64,000 nucleotides of DNA from an uncultured Bacteroidia bacterium (GCA_902768665.1 CACXMA010000003.1:62001-126000), one strand, 5' to 3'; numbered from the stretch's first letter, positions 18,658 through 27,521 are shown. The notes: generated by a model not told the origin, from the letters alone. Translations and numbers: made by a program.

Positions 18658-18955
18658 GGTCGTTTTTATTGATTTTTCCGTCCACCCAGACCCAGAGCCG
18701 CCACATCAGCCAGCCCCAGGCGAGGAAAAGCAGGATGTGGACCCAGGTCGGGACGGTGGAATGGTAAGCCTCGTAAGGCAGGCGTTCGTCGAAATCGGGG
18801 ATATCCGCATAATAATAGGACCCCGCTCCGAATCCGTAGCCGTCCACCAGGCCGAGGTGGTGCGCCATGATGTACAGCGCTGAAACTACGATGGCGACGA
18901 CCGCAAGGATCGTCACCATCTTGAAAATCAACTTTTTCCGGGACTTATTCGGCAT
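18635..18955 (-). CDS. Small two-helix membrane protein
   Basis: 106 residues from the ATG at 18953-18955 (MPNKSRKKLIFKM). The frame is open further upstream but only within the yeiH coding region in another frame. Two hydrophobic segments are visible: about 9-35 (LIFKMVTILAVVAIVVSALYIMAHHLG) and about 68-90 (WVHILLFLAWGWLMWRLWVW). Between them lies a Tyr/Asp-rich loop. Basic residues at the N-terminus predict a cytoplasmic N-end. It overlaps both neighbours (11 nt with yeiH, 23 nt with the CpXC gene), so the three are translationally coupled. Not recognised as a named family. Confidence 0.7.
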   Translation of the reverse strand: MPNKSRKKLIFKMVTILAVVAIVVSALYIMAHHLGLVDGYGFGAGSYYYADIPDFDERLPYEAYHSTVPTWVHILLFLAWGWLMWRLWVWVDGKINKNDHGKDNNA

Positions 18956-20441
18956 TTTGCGCCGCTTCTTCGAAGGAAACCGTTGCCGCTTCCTCTTCGC
19001 CCGCTGCGTTGCCATAAGCCACTACGACCACTTCTTCCAGCGGTTCGTCAGCTACGGCTGCTGCAACCTTCTCGACAGGTGCCTTCTTGGAAGGTTTGTA
19101 GGTCTCGATATCGGGAACCGGGAAGAGGTGTCCGGACAGGAGTATCCATACCGCCAGCAGGGTCAGGACGATGTTGAAGACCTGGCCAACAATGTAAAGC
19201 CAGAGCACCTTGCCGCCCTGCATCTGCTTGGCGAGTTCCTTGAAATTGGTATCGAGGCCGATGGAGGTAAAGGCGAGGATGAACGCCCAGTCCTTGTAAC
19301 CGCCGAGTACCTTGTTGATCTTGTCAACGCTTTCCTGGCCGACAGACGGAAGCAGCACGAAGGATGCGATGATGGAGGCTACGAAGAAACCGATGATGAA
19401 TTTCGGGAAACGACGCCAGATCTCGCCGGCACCGACCGAAGCCGTACCGTTCGCCGTGCGGTCCACGCGGGTGGCGAAGAAGATGGCGACGAAGAAGGCG
19501 ATGAAGCCAATGAGGATGTTCTGGATCATCTTCACGAGGGAAGCGACCTGCTCCGCCTCAGGACCCAGCGCGTTGCCGGCGAGGACGACGGCGCCCGTGG
19601 AATCGACCGTACCGCCGATGAGCGCACCGCCCATCAGTTCACCCATGCCCGTCCAGCGGATAATCATGGGTTCGGTAATCATCATGATGATGGTGAAGAT
19701 GATGGAGATGGAAATCGCCATCGAGAGGTCGTCCTTCTTGGCGCGGGCCGCCGCACCGGTCGCGATGGCTGCTGAAGTACCGCAGACGGAGGTGGCGGAA
19801 GCGAGGGTAATCACGAGCGGCTTGTTGGTCATCTTCAGGACCTTCGTACCGAACCACCACATGAAGATGATGACGATCGGGGTGACGAGCCAGGCGATGC
19901 CGAGGCCATAGAGGCCAAACTTCGCGATATTGGAGAAGAGGACGGAGAAACCAAAGATCACCAGACCGGTCTTGATGTAAAACTCGGTGCGGATGGCGGG
20001 TTTCAACCAGGCGGGGATGCCGACGGTGTTGGCAATCAGAAGGCCGACGATCAGCGCCCAGAAAGCCCATTCCAGATACATGTGGAGGGTATATTCAGCA
20101 CTGATGCAGCGCACGATGAGCGCCAGGAAGAACAGGAGAAGGAAGGCCGGGAGGAACTTCGTAATCTTCTCGCCCTGGAGTTTGATGCCGATGGCAAACA
20201 AGGCGGCAAGACCACTGAAGGTCACCAGGGTCCGGAACCAGAAAATCTTCTGCCCGAGCTGGGTCAGCAGCGGCGTGGAGGGCGCTTCTTCCCCGGCTGT
20301 CCAGGACTTGAAATTAACGACGGCCATGTCAAACCAGCCCGTCAGCACCGACAGGACGGCGAAACCGATCACGATGAATCCGATCCAGACGGCAAGCCAG
20401 TCTTCTTTCTTCCAGAGATCGGAAATGTTGGATTTGCTCAT
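18945..20441 (-). CDS. YeiH-family putative sulfate exporter (UPF0324)
   Basis: 498 residues with about eleven hydrophobic helices. Family blocks are clear: WAFWALIVGLLIANT, IRTEFYIKTGLVIFGFSVLF, MTNKPLVITLASATSVCGTSAAIATG, and GGTVDSTGAVVLAGNALG. Members are called putative sulfate exporters, but the substrate is not proven. The C-terminus adds a 60-residue Glu/Ala-rich cytoplasmic tail (PLEEVVVVAYGNAAGEEE). The gene precedes the small membrane protein and CpXC genes with overlaps, and lies 52 bp after galK. Confidence 0.88.
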   Translation of the reverse strand: MSKSNISDLWKKEDWLAVWIGFIVIGFAVLSVLTGWFDMAVVNFKSWTAGEEAPSTPLLTQLGQKIFWFRTLVTFSGLAALFAIGIKLQGEKITKFLPAFLLLFFLALIVRCISAEYTLHMYLEWAFWALIVGLLIANTVGIPAWLKPAIRTEFYIKTGLVIFGFSVLFSNIAKFGLYGLGIAWLVTPIVIIFMWWFGTKVLKMTNKPLVITLASATSVCGTSAAIATGAAARAKKDDLSMAISISIIFTIIMMITEPMIIRWTGMGELMGGALIGGTVDSTGAVVLAGNALGPEAEQVASLVKMIQNILIGFIAFFVAIFFATRVDRTANGTASVGAGEIWRRFPKFIIGFFVASIIASFVLLPSVGQESVDKINKVLGGYKDWAFILAFTSIGLDTNFKELAKQMQGGKVLWLYIVGQVFNIVLTLLAVWILLSGHLFPVPDIETYKPSKKAPVEKVAAAVADEPLEEVVVVAYGNAAGEEEAATVSFEEAAQNAE

Positions 20442-20493
20442 ATCTTTAGGGTTTTAGTACTTGACAGATGCCCTGCATTCGCCGGGCATGATG

Positions 20494-21642
20494 CTAGAGG
20501 CGGCGGGCACCGTCGCTGATGACGACGTCGTAGACCTTCGGGGCGTGGCCGAACCGGGCCTCGAATTCCTTCTTGGCGGCAGCGATGAAGCTGTCGTAGA
20601 GCTCGTTGCGCACGAGGTTGATGGTGCAGCCGCCGAAGCCGCCGCCCATGACGCGGGAGCCGGTCACGTCCATCTTGCGGGCCAGTTTGTTGAGGAAGTC
20701 GAGTTCCTCGCAGGAGACTTCGTAGAGGCGGCTCATGCCGAAGTGAGTCTGGTACATCATCTCGCCGACGGTCTCATAGTCGCCACGCTCGAGGGCGTCG
20801 CAGACGTCGAGCACGCGCTGGACCTCACCGATGACATATTCGGCGCGGAGGAAGTCCTCCTCGGGGATGTCGGCGCGGACCTCGTCCAGCCAGACGCGCT
20901 TGGCGTCGGAGAGGAATTCGACCTCAGGGTGGTTCTTGCGGATCGCCGCAGCGGCGTTCTCGCAGGAGGCGCGGCGCCTGTTGTAGGCGCTGGAAGCGAG
21001 CTCATGCTTGACGCAGGAATCGATCAGGACGAGACGGTAGCCTTCCGGATGGAAGGGGAAGTACTTGTATTCCATCGTCTTGCAGTTGAGGCGGATGAGC
21101 TTGCCTTCCTGGCCGAAGATGGAGGCGAACTGGTCCATGATGCCGCACTTGACGCCGCAGTAGTTGTGCTCCGTGCTCTGGCCGATGCGGGCGAGCTCGA
21201 ACTTGTCGATGCCGTTGGCGAACAGGTCGTTGAGGGCGAAGGCGAAGCAGCTTTCCAGGGCTGCGGAGGAGCTCAGGCCGGCGCCGAGCGGGACGTCACC
21301 CGCGAAGACGGCGTTGAAGCCCTCCACCTTGCCGCCGCGCTTGAGGGTCTCGCGGCAGACGCCGAAGACATAGCGCGCCCAGGCCTTTTCCGGTGCATCT
21401 TCTTCCCGGAGGCCGAAGCTGCAGCACTCGTCGTAGTCGAGGGAGCAGACGTTGACCTTGTCCGTGCCGTTGAGCCGGATGGCCGCGACGATGCCGCAGT
21501 CGATGGCGCCGGGGAAGACATAGCCTCCGTTGTAGTCTGTATGCTCGCCGATAAGGTTGATTCGTCCGGCGGAAGCGTAAAGGATGCCGTCCTCACCGAA
21601 GAGGGCGCGGAATTTTTCCTGGATGCGGGTCTGCATGTTCAT
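20494..21642 (-). CDS. galK: Galactokinase
   Basis: 382 residues, full length. The galactose signature GRINLIGEHTDYNGGYVFP (about 27-45), the GHMP phosphate-binding motif VPLGAGLSSSAALE (about 117-130), and the C-terminal GSRVMGGGFGGCTINLV are all present. GalK phosphorylates alpha-D-galactose to galactose-1-phosphate, the entry step of the Leloir pathway. No galT/galE is adjacent. It is divergent from a secreted hydrolase gene. Confidence 0.96.
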   Translation of the reverse strand: MNMQTRIQEKFRALFGEDGILYASAGRINLIGEHTDYNGGYVFPGAIDCGIVAAIRLNGTDKVNVCSLDYDECCSFGLREEDAPEKAWARYVFGVCRETLKRGGKVEGFNAVFAGDVPLGAGLSSSAALESCFAFALNDLFANGIDKFELARIGQSTEHNYCGVKCGIMDQFASIFGQEGKLIRLNCKTMEYKYFPFHPEGYRLVLIDSCVKHELASSAYNRRRASCENAAAAIRKNHPEVEFLSDAKRVWLDEVRADIPEEDFLRAEYVIGEVQRVLDVCDALERGDYETVGEMMYQTHFGMSRLYEVSCEELDFLNKLARKMDVTGSRVMGGGFGGCTINLVRNELYDSFIAAAKKEFEARFGHAPKVYDVVISDGARRL

Positions 21643-21684
21643 ATTTTGTCAGTTTTAGCGTTATTTTTCATGTATTATAGCTTA

Positions 21685-21692
21685 CAAATATA
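21685..21692 (-). promoter_or_regulatory. -7 box of the galK promoter
   Basis: TATATTTG on the minus strand, 43 nt upstream of the galK ATG, matches TAnnTTTG. The -33 position is not convincing. Confidence 0.5.
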
Positions 21693-21812
21693 AGACAAAT
21701 CCCCGAAAAAGCCATTAAGAAAAGTTTCCGGAACTTAAGAAAGAGAAAAACTTTTCGCCTTTATCTTGTTTCTTTATTGACAGTTTCTTTTCAATCGCCT
21801 TCCTTTGCGGGT

Positions 21813-22781
21813 ATGAGACGGATGATGCTGGTTATCGGATTTCTGTGTATCGCCTGCTGTGCCCGGGCGCAGCAGACCCGGATCCTTTTTTGGAACCTCG
21901 AGAATTACTTCGACTACCACAACGACAGCCTGAGCACGGCGGATGCGGAATTCTCCTCCCTGGGCGAGCGCCGCTGGACGAAAAAACGCTTCCAGACCAA
22001 ATGCAGGACGATCGCGAAGGCCCTGCTCTGGGTCGGAGAGCGGCAGGGCGACATGCCGGATGTACTGGCTTTCGCGGAAGTGGAGAACCGCTATGTCCTG
22101 TGGAAACTGCTGGACGACACGCCGCTGCGAAAGCTGGATTACAGGATCGTCCACTACGACTCCCCGGACCCCCGCGGCATCGACGTCGCTCTCCTCTACC
22201 GCAGTGAGCGCTGGGACACTCTCTCCACCCGCCCTTGTGCCGTCGTCATGCCCGGCACCGACCGGGCATCTACACGCGATATCCTCCAGGTCACCCTGCT
22301 CCGCAAATCTGCGCCCGACACGCTCTCCATCCTGGTCAACCACCATCCTTCCAAATATGGCGGCGCCACGGCTTCGCAGCTTCGCCGGCAGGCGGCCGTG
22401 GACCGGCTCCGGTCGGTGGCGGATTCCCTGCTACAGCGCGGCGAGCGGCACATCGTCGCGCTCGGCGATTTCAACGACACGCCCGACAATCCCCTCTATT
22501 CCACCCTTCCTCCCGTCCTGTATTCCCTTGCCGATTCCCTCCACCGAGCCGGCCGAGGCACCATCCGCTTCAACGGCGTCTGGGAACTGATCGATCTTAC
22601 CTTTGTATCAGAATCAATGCGGAAGCGCGCCCGGATGGACATTCTCACCGTCCCTTTCCTCATGGTCCGCGACGGCTCCCACCCCGGCGACAAACCCCTT
22701 CGCACCTACGAAGGCCCCCGCTACAAAGGCGGCGTCTCCGACCATTTGCCGATCATGGTAACCATAGAGAAATGGGATTGA
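21813..22781 (+). CDS. Secreted endonuclease/exonuclease/phosphatase-fold protein
   Basis: 322 residues from ATG 21813, which begins the signal peptide (MRRMMLVIGFLCIACCARAQ); upstream in-frame codons add nothing useful. Fold signatures in order are ILFWNLENYFDY, AEVENRYVLW, VALLYRSE, LVNHHPSKYGG, ALGDFNDTPDNP and SDHLPIMVTIEK. These supply the metal- and phosphate-binding Asn, Glu, His and Asp of the DNase I-like family. Bacteroidota members are often annotated as endonucleases or phosphatases without proof. No operon partner. Confidence 0.88.
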   Translation: MRRMMLVIGFLCIACCARAQQTRILFWNLENYFDYHNDSLSTADAEFSSLGERRWTKKRFQTKCRTIAKALLWVGERQGDMPDVLAFAEVENRYVLWKLLDDTPLRKLDYRIVHYDSPDPRGIDVALLYRSERWDTLSTRPCAVVMPGTDRASTRDILQVTLLRKSAPDTLSILVNHHPSKYGGATASQLRRQAAVDRLRSVADSLLQRGERHIVALGDFNDTPDNPLYSTLPPVLYSLADSLHRAGRGTIRFNGVWELIDLTFVSESMRKRARMDILTVPFLMVRDGSHPGDKPLRTYEGPRYKGGVSDHLPIMVTIEKWD

Positions 22782-22803
22782 TTATATAAAATTTGGATAC
22801 TAA

Positions 22804-22834
22804 TTTGAATATTTAGATAAAACCAGTAATTTTG
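22804..22834 (+). promoter_or_regulatory. Consensus Bacteroidota promoter of higBA
   Basis: TTTG (22804-22807), exactly 19 nt, then TAATTTTG (22827-22834). This is a full match to the TTTG-N19-TAnnTTTG consensus. It places transcription start near 22840, which argues for ATG 22848 rather than GTG 22839 as the higB start. Confidence 0.8.
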
Positions 22835-22847
22835 CAACGTGAACGAG

Positions 22848-23144
22848 ATGAGAGTAATAGCAAAAAAGGCATTGGTGAATTATTACACCGAAAACAAAGA
22901 TGCAGAAACTGCCTTAGAAGAATGGCATGAAAAGACAAGTAAGGCCGAATGGAAGAATTTCGCACACGTCCGCCAAACCTTCGGTACTGCAGACTATGTA
23001 GGCAATAAACGCGTTGTCTTCAACATTAAAGGGAATAGGTATAGGCTGGTTGCTCTTGTCTTATATAAAGTGAAAATGGTATATATCCGCTTCATCGGAA
23101 CCCATACAGAATACGAGCAAATAAAAGATATTGAAAACATCTGA
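22848..23144 (+). CDS. higB: HigB-family toxin (mRNA interferase)
   Basis: 98 residues from ATG 22848 (MRVIAKKALVNYY), the usual opening of Bacteroidota HigB proteins. Family features are EWHEKTSKAEWKNFAHVRQTFGTADYVGNKRVVFNIKGNRYRLV (about 24-67) and YIRFIGTHTEYEQI near the end. The K/R/H residues match the RelE-like nuclease fold that cleaves mRNA at the ribosome. The antitoxin gene starts 2 nt after the stop (toxin first, the HigBA order). Base composition is more A/T-rich than the flanking core genes, in keeping with mobility. Confidence 0.9.
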   Translation: MRVIAKKALVNYYTENKDAETALEEWHEKTSKAEWKNFAHVRQTFGTADYVGNKRVVFNIKGNRYRLVALVLYKVKMVYIRFIGTHTEYEQIKDIENI

Positions 23145-23146
23145 TT

Positions 23147-23524
23147 ATGACGAAGATAGAAAACGAGATTCAATATAATGCCGTCATGGCGAGAATCGAA
23201 GAATTGTTGCCGCTGGTGAGTGACGACACGCCGCTGGATGACAAGAACAGCGTCGAGTTGGTCTTGCTTTCCGGACTGGCTGCGGACTATGAAGATGTTC
23301 ATTATCCGATTAAAAAGCCTTCTCTGATAGCGGTACTGAAACTCCGGATGTTTGAACTGGGACTATCCCAATGTGCCTTGGCCCAAAAGCTGGGTATGAA
23401 TCAGTCCAAAATCAGCGACATTCTCTCAGGTAAAAGCGAACCGACCCTCCACCAGGCTCGCAGAATGGTAGAGGAACTGAATATCAGTCCCTCTGTAGTG
23501 TTGGGTGTAGGAAAAAACCGCTAG
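23147..23524 (+). CDS. higA: HigA-family antitoxin with HTH domain
   Basis: 125 residues. The N-terminal half is a toxin-binding helical region (MTKIENEIQYNAVMARIEEL). The C-terminal half is an XRE-type helix-turn-helix: LSQCALAQKLGMNQSKISDILSGKSEPTLHQARRMVEEL (about 74-113). It neutralises HigB and is expected to repress the higBA promoter at 22804-22834. Two-nt spacing from higB indicates coupling. Confidence 0.9.
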   Translation: MTKIENEIQYNAVMARIEELLPLVSDDTPLDDKNSVELVLLSGLAADYEDVHYPIKKPSLIAVLKLRMFELGLSQCALAQKLGMNQSKISDILSGKSEPTLHQARRMVEELNISPSVVLGVGKNR

Positions 23525-23567
23525 AAATCCATTGCGGAGTGGATTGCTTCCTTCCTGAGATAAAAAG

Positions 23568-23649
23568 TGCTGGTAATGCTCCAAACGGTGGAGTATTACC
23601 AGCAATAAAGGCTGAAAATGCAAGTAATGCTCCCAAAAAAGGAGCATTA
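23568..23649. repeat. Pair of related hairpins downstream of higBA
   Basis: Hairpin 1 pairs 23568-23582 with 23590-23604 (15 bp, one G-T). Hairpin 2 pairs TAATGCTCC (23625-23633) with GGAGCATTA (23641-23649). Both are built on the same GTAATGCTCC core, so the unit is duplicated. Neither has a T-run that would make it a plain terminator. Confidence 0.65.
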
Positions 23650-23755
23650 CCGGCGGTTAGACGTTAAACAGGAAGTGCATGATATCGCCCGCAAAATGAT
23701 CGAGGAACAGTTCGAGGACAAAATAGGCCTTATTTGTTCTCCAACTAGGTATTAA
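23618..23755 (+). pseudogene. Short unexplained reading frame (45 codons), possible gene remnant
   Basis: ATG 23618 opens 45 codons to TAA 23753 (MQVMLPKKEHYRRLDVKQEV then HDIARKMIEEQFEDK). The charged, helix-like content looks like real protein rather than random translation. A second frame over the same hairpins reads GNAPNGGVLPA then SNAPKKGALPA, an internal repeat. I cannot name a family. It may be the broken end of a gene tied to the toxin-antitoxin locus, or a short gene. Confidence 0.3.
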
Positions 23756-24444
23756 TTCGTAAAAGGAAACGTAGAATACTCTAGAATTCTGATTTCGTCA
23801 AGTACTTCTCCTTTTGGTAATGTCGTTTTTCGAAAACCAATTAAGCGTACGGGACCTTCTTTGCTAAACTCAACACATAGATTCCAAATCTCTCCATGAA
23901 GCTTTCGTCTTCGAACATGTATAAGAGTTAATTGCACAAAGGCATTGTCAAATACAAAGATCGGCTCATATACAAGCATACGGTACCGCTTCCAAGTAGG
24001 ATTTTCCCAATGCTGAAGAGCTTTCAAAACACAAGGCATAGCCGGAGTTGTGTTATCTATGAATTTGGTCTCATTCGACCATTTGTTGTCTAAAATACCT
24101 TGAGGAATTAGTGTGTCTCGAATAACAACAACACTCTCAACGTGCGCATCATACTTCACATGATAATCATTATGCGCTATTCTTTTATTTGACAACTCGG
24201 GATAGATACAACCTGCTTTTTGACGGAAAAACTCTACCGCAAGTTTTGACAAAGAATCTAATGGAATATAATGAAATCTTTTAGAGTAGGGAATATAAGA
24301 CTTATTAGGATGAATCTCAATTTCCGGCTGGTGTTCATCCAGAAACTGAGACAAAGAATGTACTTCTCTGTAATAAAGAGAATCTGTTTGGGCTTCCAGA
24401 CAGAAAGGCCAGCACAATAGGATGATGAACAGAAGTCGTCTCAT
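23752..24444 (-). CDS. Exported protein of unknown function, A/T-rich
   Basis: 230 residues from the ATG at 24442-24444, which opens a signal peptide (MRRLLFIILLCWPFCLEAQ). The frame is open further upstream, but that part is a shadow of the neighbouring barrel gene. The mature part has no motif I know: YSKRFHYIPLDSLSKLAVEFF, NKWSNETKFIDNT, VLKALQHWENPTWKRYRML and LTLIHVRRRKLHGEIWNL. It is clearly lower in GC than its neighbours and faces higBA, so it was probably acquired. It lies 13 nt after the 1019-residue gene on the same strand. Confidence 0.7.
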   Translation of the reverse strand: MRRLLFIILLCWPFCLEAQTDSLYYREVHSLSQFLDEHQPEIEIHPNKSYIPYSKRFHYIPLDSLSKLAVEFFRQKAGCIYPELSNKRIAHNDYHVKYDAHVESVVVIRDTLIPQGILDNKWSNETKFIDNTTPAMPCVLKALQHWENPTWKRYRMLVYEPIFVFDNAFVQLTLIHVRRRKLHGEIWNLCVEFSKEGPVRLIGFRKTTLPKGEVLDEIRILEYSTFPFTN

Positions 24445-24457
24445 AATCAATTGGGGA

Positions 24458-27400
24458 TTAGAAATCCATACTGTAGGAGAGGCCGGCGGTGATGCGGGAC
24501 TGGCCGGTCTGGTCGCGGACCTCGTCGAAGAGGGTGCCGCCGTTCCATTCGACACAGACGCCGAAGGAGCCGCCGAAGGGGACAAAGAGGAAGTTGCTGA
24601 AGCGGGCGGAGAGTTCGGCGCCGATGCTGACGAGACAGTCCTTGCCGCCACCCCAGGAGACATCGGCATAGGGCGTCAGTGCAAAGCTCGGGATATAGAT
24701 GAGCGGGCTGAGGAAGGAGATGTCTCCGAGCGAAAAAGGTATGGCATAATCGGCCGTCAGCTTACCTGCAAAGCCTCTTTTCTGTTCGATCAATGTGCCG
24801 GCCGTGGAGGTGAATCCGCGCGGCTGGAGGTTCATCCTGCTCTCTGCGAAGCGCGGCTTTTCACCCTTGAGCAGATGCTGGACGGTGGCGCTCAGGCGGA
24901 GTCCCTGCTGGGGCAGCAGGCCCGGAAGATAGCCATAGACATAGCCGTAGAGGCAGGGTGTGAAGAAGTCTGTGAGGCCGGGTCGCAGGAAGCCGCCGAC
25001 TTCCGCGCCGATGCCGAGGCTCGGATAGACCTGACTGCCGGCCGTGGGACGGATGGCGTACCCGCGGAGCGACAGCGACAGGCCCTGCACCGGAACGCTT
25101 TTCCCGTCCCGGCTGTTGCCAAGGAACTCGGGCAGCAGGAGGTGGGCGTCCCCAATCATATTGGCATAGCGAAAATAGAGGCGCTCGCGGCTGAAAATAT
25201 CGTTGGAAATGCTCCAGCTCAGCTGCGGAATGAGGCCGCGGTTCCATCCGCTCTTGCTGAAGGACAGCGGGACATAGGCTTTGAAACTCGCCTCTACGGC
25301 GTCTGCCGCCAGCTTCTGATAGCTGTTCTGCAGGACCTGCTCGCCGAAATAGTCGATTTCATTGCGGAGATAGGTGAGCCGCTGGCGGTCGCCGACGGAA
25401 AAGCGGGCCTGCAGGACGGGATAGAGACCTGTGTAGGTCAGCTGGGCGTGATAGGAATGCCGCCGTCTTCCGCTCCCGAGGTCGTCCTGGTGATAGGCGT
25501 AGTTGGCAAAGCCATAGAAGTCCCCGAGGCGGTTCTGGAAAAGGATGGTTACTCCGGGATCGATGTCGCTGCGGACAAGGTCTCCGCTTGATCCGGCAAC
25601 GGCGTCATAATCAAAGGCGAACGGGGCCCAGGAATGGGGCAGGAAAAGGTGCTGGAAACGACGGTAGCGCACCGGCTCATGGAATCCGAGCGTGTCGTGC
25701 GGCGGGGCAGGGGTCGTGATCAGGTCCTGCTCCTGGGCGCTCAGCGCATCGGCGACGCGGAAGGCGTGGGGCTCGAAACGGGCTTCCTGCGGCTCCAGAG
25801 CCTCTTTATCCGTTGTGAAAAGGCTTTTCCCGGAAGGGGTCATGGAGACGAAAACGACCTTTTCCCCGTCGAGATTGAATTCCGCAGCTCCGTATGGGGT
25901 GCTCGTCAGGCGCTGGAGCGTCCGCTTGTCCGGATCGAAGCGGTAGAGTTCGTCGACCCCGCCGAGGTCGGAGACGAAAGTCAGTCCGAAGGGGTCTTCA
26001 TGGATGCCGATGTCCTCCATCCTGGCGGAAACGGGTTCCGTCAGCCGCTCCCAGAGTTTCGTGCCGTCCGTCCGCCAGAGGCAGAAACCGCCTTCCGTGA
26101 GTCCGAGGGCATAGAGACCGTCGGCCGCCCAGCAGACTTCCGTGATCTGGACCCCGGCCGGGGCGGGAAGCGTCTTGAAGCAGCGGCCGTTGTCGGCGCG
26201 GAGGAAAACGACCTCCGAACCGCCCACGACAGGGTAGGAAACGGCGGCGATGACACTGCCGTCATGGGGGGACGGAACGGGATTGAAAAGCCGGCCTTCG
26301 CGGGTCAGGTCATGGGGTTTGAAATCCTCTGTGGAGAGGTAGCGGATGCGGGAAGTGCCGCCGAGGGACCAGCGCGGGTCCGGCACGGCCTCGCTCCAGT
26401 AGAGGCGGTGGTTGTGCCCGTCGGGATGGAGCTTGCCGGTGCTGCCGGAGAAGGGACGGACCTCGTCTTCCGTGCCGTCGGGACGGATGCGCACAAGGGC
26501 GGTCGCCGAGACTTTCGAGGCCTTGAGGACGTAGTAGCTGCCGTCGAGGAAGACGGGCTCGGCGTAGTTGGTCGCAAAGCGGGGTTCGGCACTGAGGCGC
26601 TCCATCGGCATGAAGGGAGCGCGGGCTTCGCGCTCGGCCGTCCAATCGGCGTGGAATCCTTCCTGGATCTGCCGGAAGGCCTTCCGGAACGAGGTCCCGG
26701 CGTCTTTTTTCAGCATGTGGCGGAAGCGCCCGATGCGGAAGGGATTGCGGGCGGCGTCGTGGAAATAGCGCTGCATGAAGAGCGTGTCGCCGAAAAAGAC
26801 GCGGGCGCCGGCGATGGTCTGGTACCCGAGGGCATAGTGGTCCGGGGCATAGCTGCGATAGGATCCGTAGCGCCAGCGGTACCAGTTCCGCCAGTCGCCG
26901 TTGTCGTAGGCGACCTGGTAGTAGTTGAGGAAACCGGCCTGCCTGCCCCGTCCGGCGCTGGTCAGGGCCGTTTCCGCGACGACGGCATCGCCTTCGAGGA
27001 GGGCCTGTCCGGGGTAAATCCCTATGAGGGCGCCCGGGGACATCTCTCCGAAGATGAACTCGAGCAGGCGGAAGAAACCGCTGCTGTAGCCGAACTGCAT
27101 CTGGGCGTAGTGCCGCTGCTCATGGACGGCGAGCTGCTCCGCCCAGGGCGTGGCGTCGCTGCCGCTGGCCTCGGGAAGGGTGTAGAGTTCCATCCGCCGC
27201 GGGGCCCAGACGACAGACCCGTTGGAGAAGTTGCTGTAGGCGTGGAGGATGACCGGCGCCTTGTTGTACTGCAGGCTGCCCGGGACCATGCCGAGACTCG
27301 CCCCGACGATGCCGTGGTACTTTTCCAGCAGGCGTCCGTACTCGTCAGCGAGATACTCGCAGCCTTTTGGGTAGAGAATCTTGAACGAAGGGGTCTCCTG

Positions 27401-27517
27401 TTCCATCCAGCGGACCGAGGCGGGGTCGCCTCCGCCGGTCTCGATCTGGGCATGGAGAGAACCGGCGCCCACTGTGAGGAGCGCCGGTATGAGGAGAATC
27501 CACCTTCTGATGGACAT
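24458..27517 (-). CDS. Secreted gluzincin-like peptidase domain fused to a beta-propeller and an outer-membrane barrel
   Basis: 1019 residues. Signal peptide MSIRRWILLIPALLTVGAGSLHA. The N-terminal domain has H132-E-Q-R-H136 (HExxH zinc motif) and, 39 residues on, E175-GDAVVAE182, the spacing of gluzincin (peptidase MA-like) ligands. About residues 310-600 are PD40/TolB-type propeller blades (LHPDGHNHRLYWSEAVPDPRW, GLTFVSDLGGVDELYRFDPDK, AEFNLDGEKVVFVSMTPSGK). About 630-1019 alternate as membrane beta strands and end in ITAGLSYSMDF. It should therefore be an outer-membrane protein with a peptidase-like head. No clear name. It lies 4 nt after the DUF4923 gene on the same strand. Confidence 0.75.
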   Translation of the reverse strand: MSIRRWILLIPALLTVGAGSLHAQIETGGGDPASVRWMEQETPSFKILYPKGCEYLADEYGRLLEKYHGIVGASLGMVPGSLQYNKAPVILHAYSNFSNGSVVWAPRRMELYTLPEASGSDATPWAEQLAVHEQRHYAQMQFGYSSGFFRLLEFIFGEMSPGALIGIYPGQALLEGDAVVAETALTSAGRGRQAGFLNYYQVAYDNGDWRNWYRWRYGSYRSYAPDHYALGYQTIAGARVFFGDTLFMQRYFHDAARNPFRIGRFRHMLKKDAGTSFRKAFRQIQEGFHADWTAEREARAPFMPMERLSAEPRFATNYAEPVFLDGSYYVLKASKVSATALVRIRPDGTEDEVRPFSGSTGKLHPDGHNHRLYWSEAVPDPRWSLGGTSRIRYLSTEDFKPHDLTREGRLFNPVPSPHDGSVIAAVSYPVVGGSEVVFLRADNGRCFKTLPAPAGVQITEVCWAADGLYALGLTEGGFCLWRTDGTKLWERLTEPVSARMEDIGIHEDPFGLTFVSDLGGVDELYRFDPDKRTLQRLTSTPYGAAEFNLDGEKVVFVSMTPSGKSLFTTDKEALEPQEARFEPHAFRVADALSAQEQDLITTPAPPHDTLGFHEPVRYRRFQHLFLPHSWAPFAFDYDAVAGSSGDLVRSDIDPGVTILFQNRLGDFYGFANYAYHQDDLGSGRRRHSYHAQLTYTGLYPVLQARFSVGDRQRLTYLRNEIDYFGEQVLQNSYQKLAADAVEASFKAYVPLSFSKSGWNRGLIPQLSWSISNDIFSRERLYFRYANMIGDAHLLLPEFLGNSRDGKSVPVQGLSLSLRGYAIRPTAGSQVYPSLGIGAEVGGFLRPGLTDFFTPCLYGYVYGYLPGLLPQQGLRLSATVQHLLKGEKPRFAESRMNLQPRGFTSTAGTLIEQKRGFAGKLTADYAIPFSLGDISFLSPLIYIPSFALTPYADVSWGGGKDCLVSIGAELSARFSNFLFVPFGGSFGVCVEWNGGTLFDEVRDQTGQSRITAGLSYSMDF

Positions 27518-27521
27518 GGGA

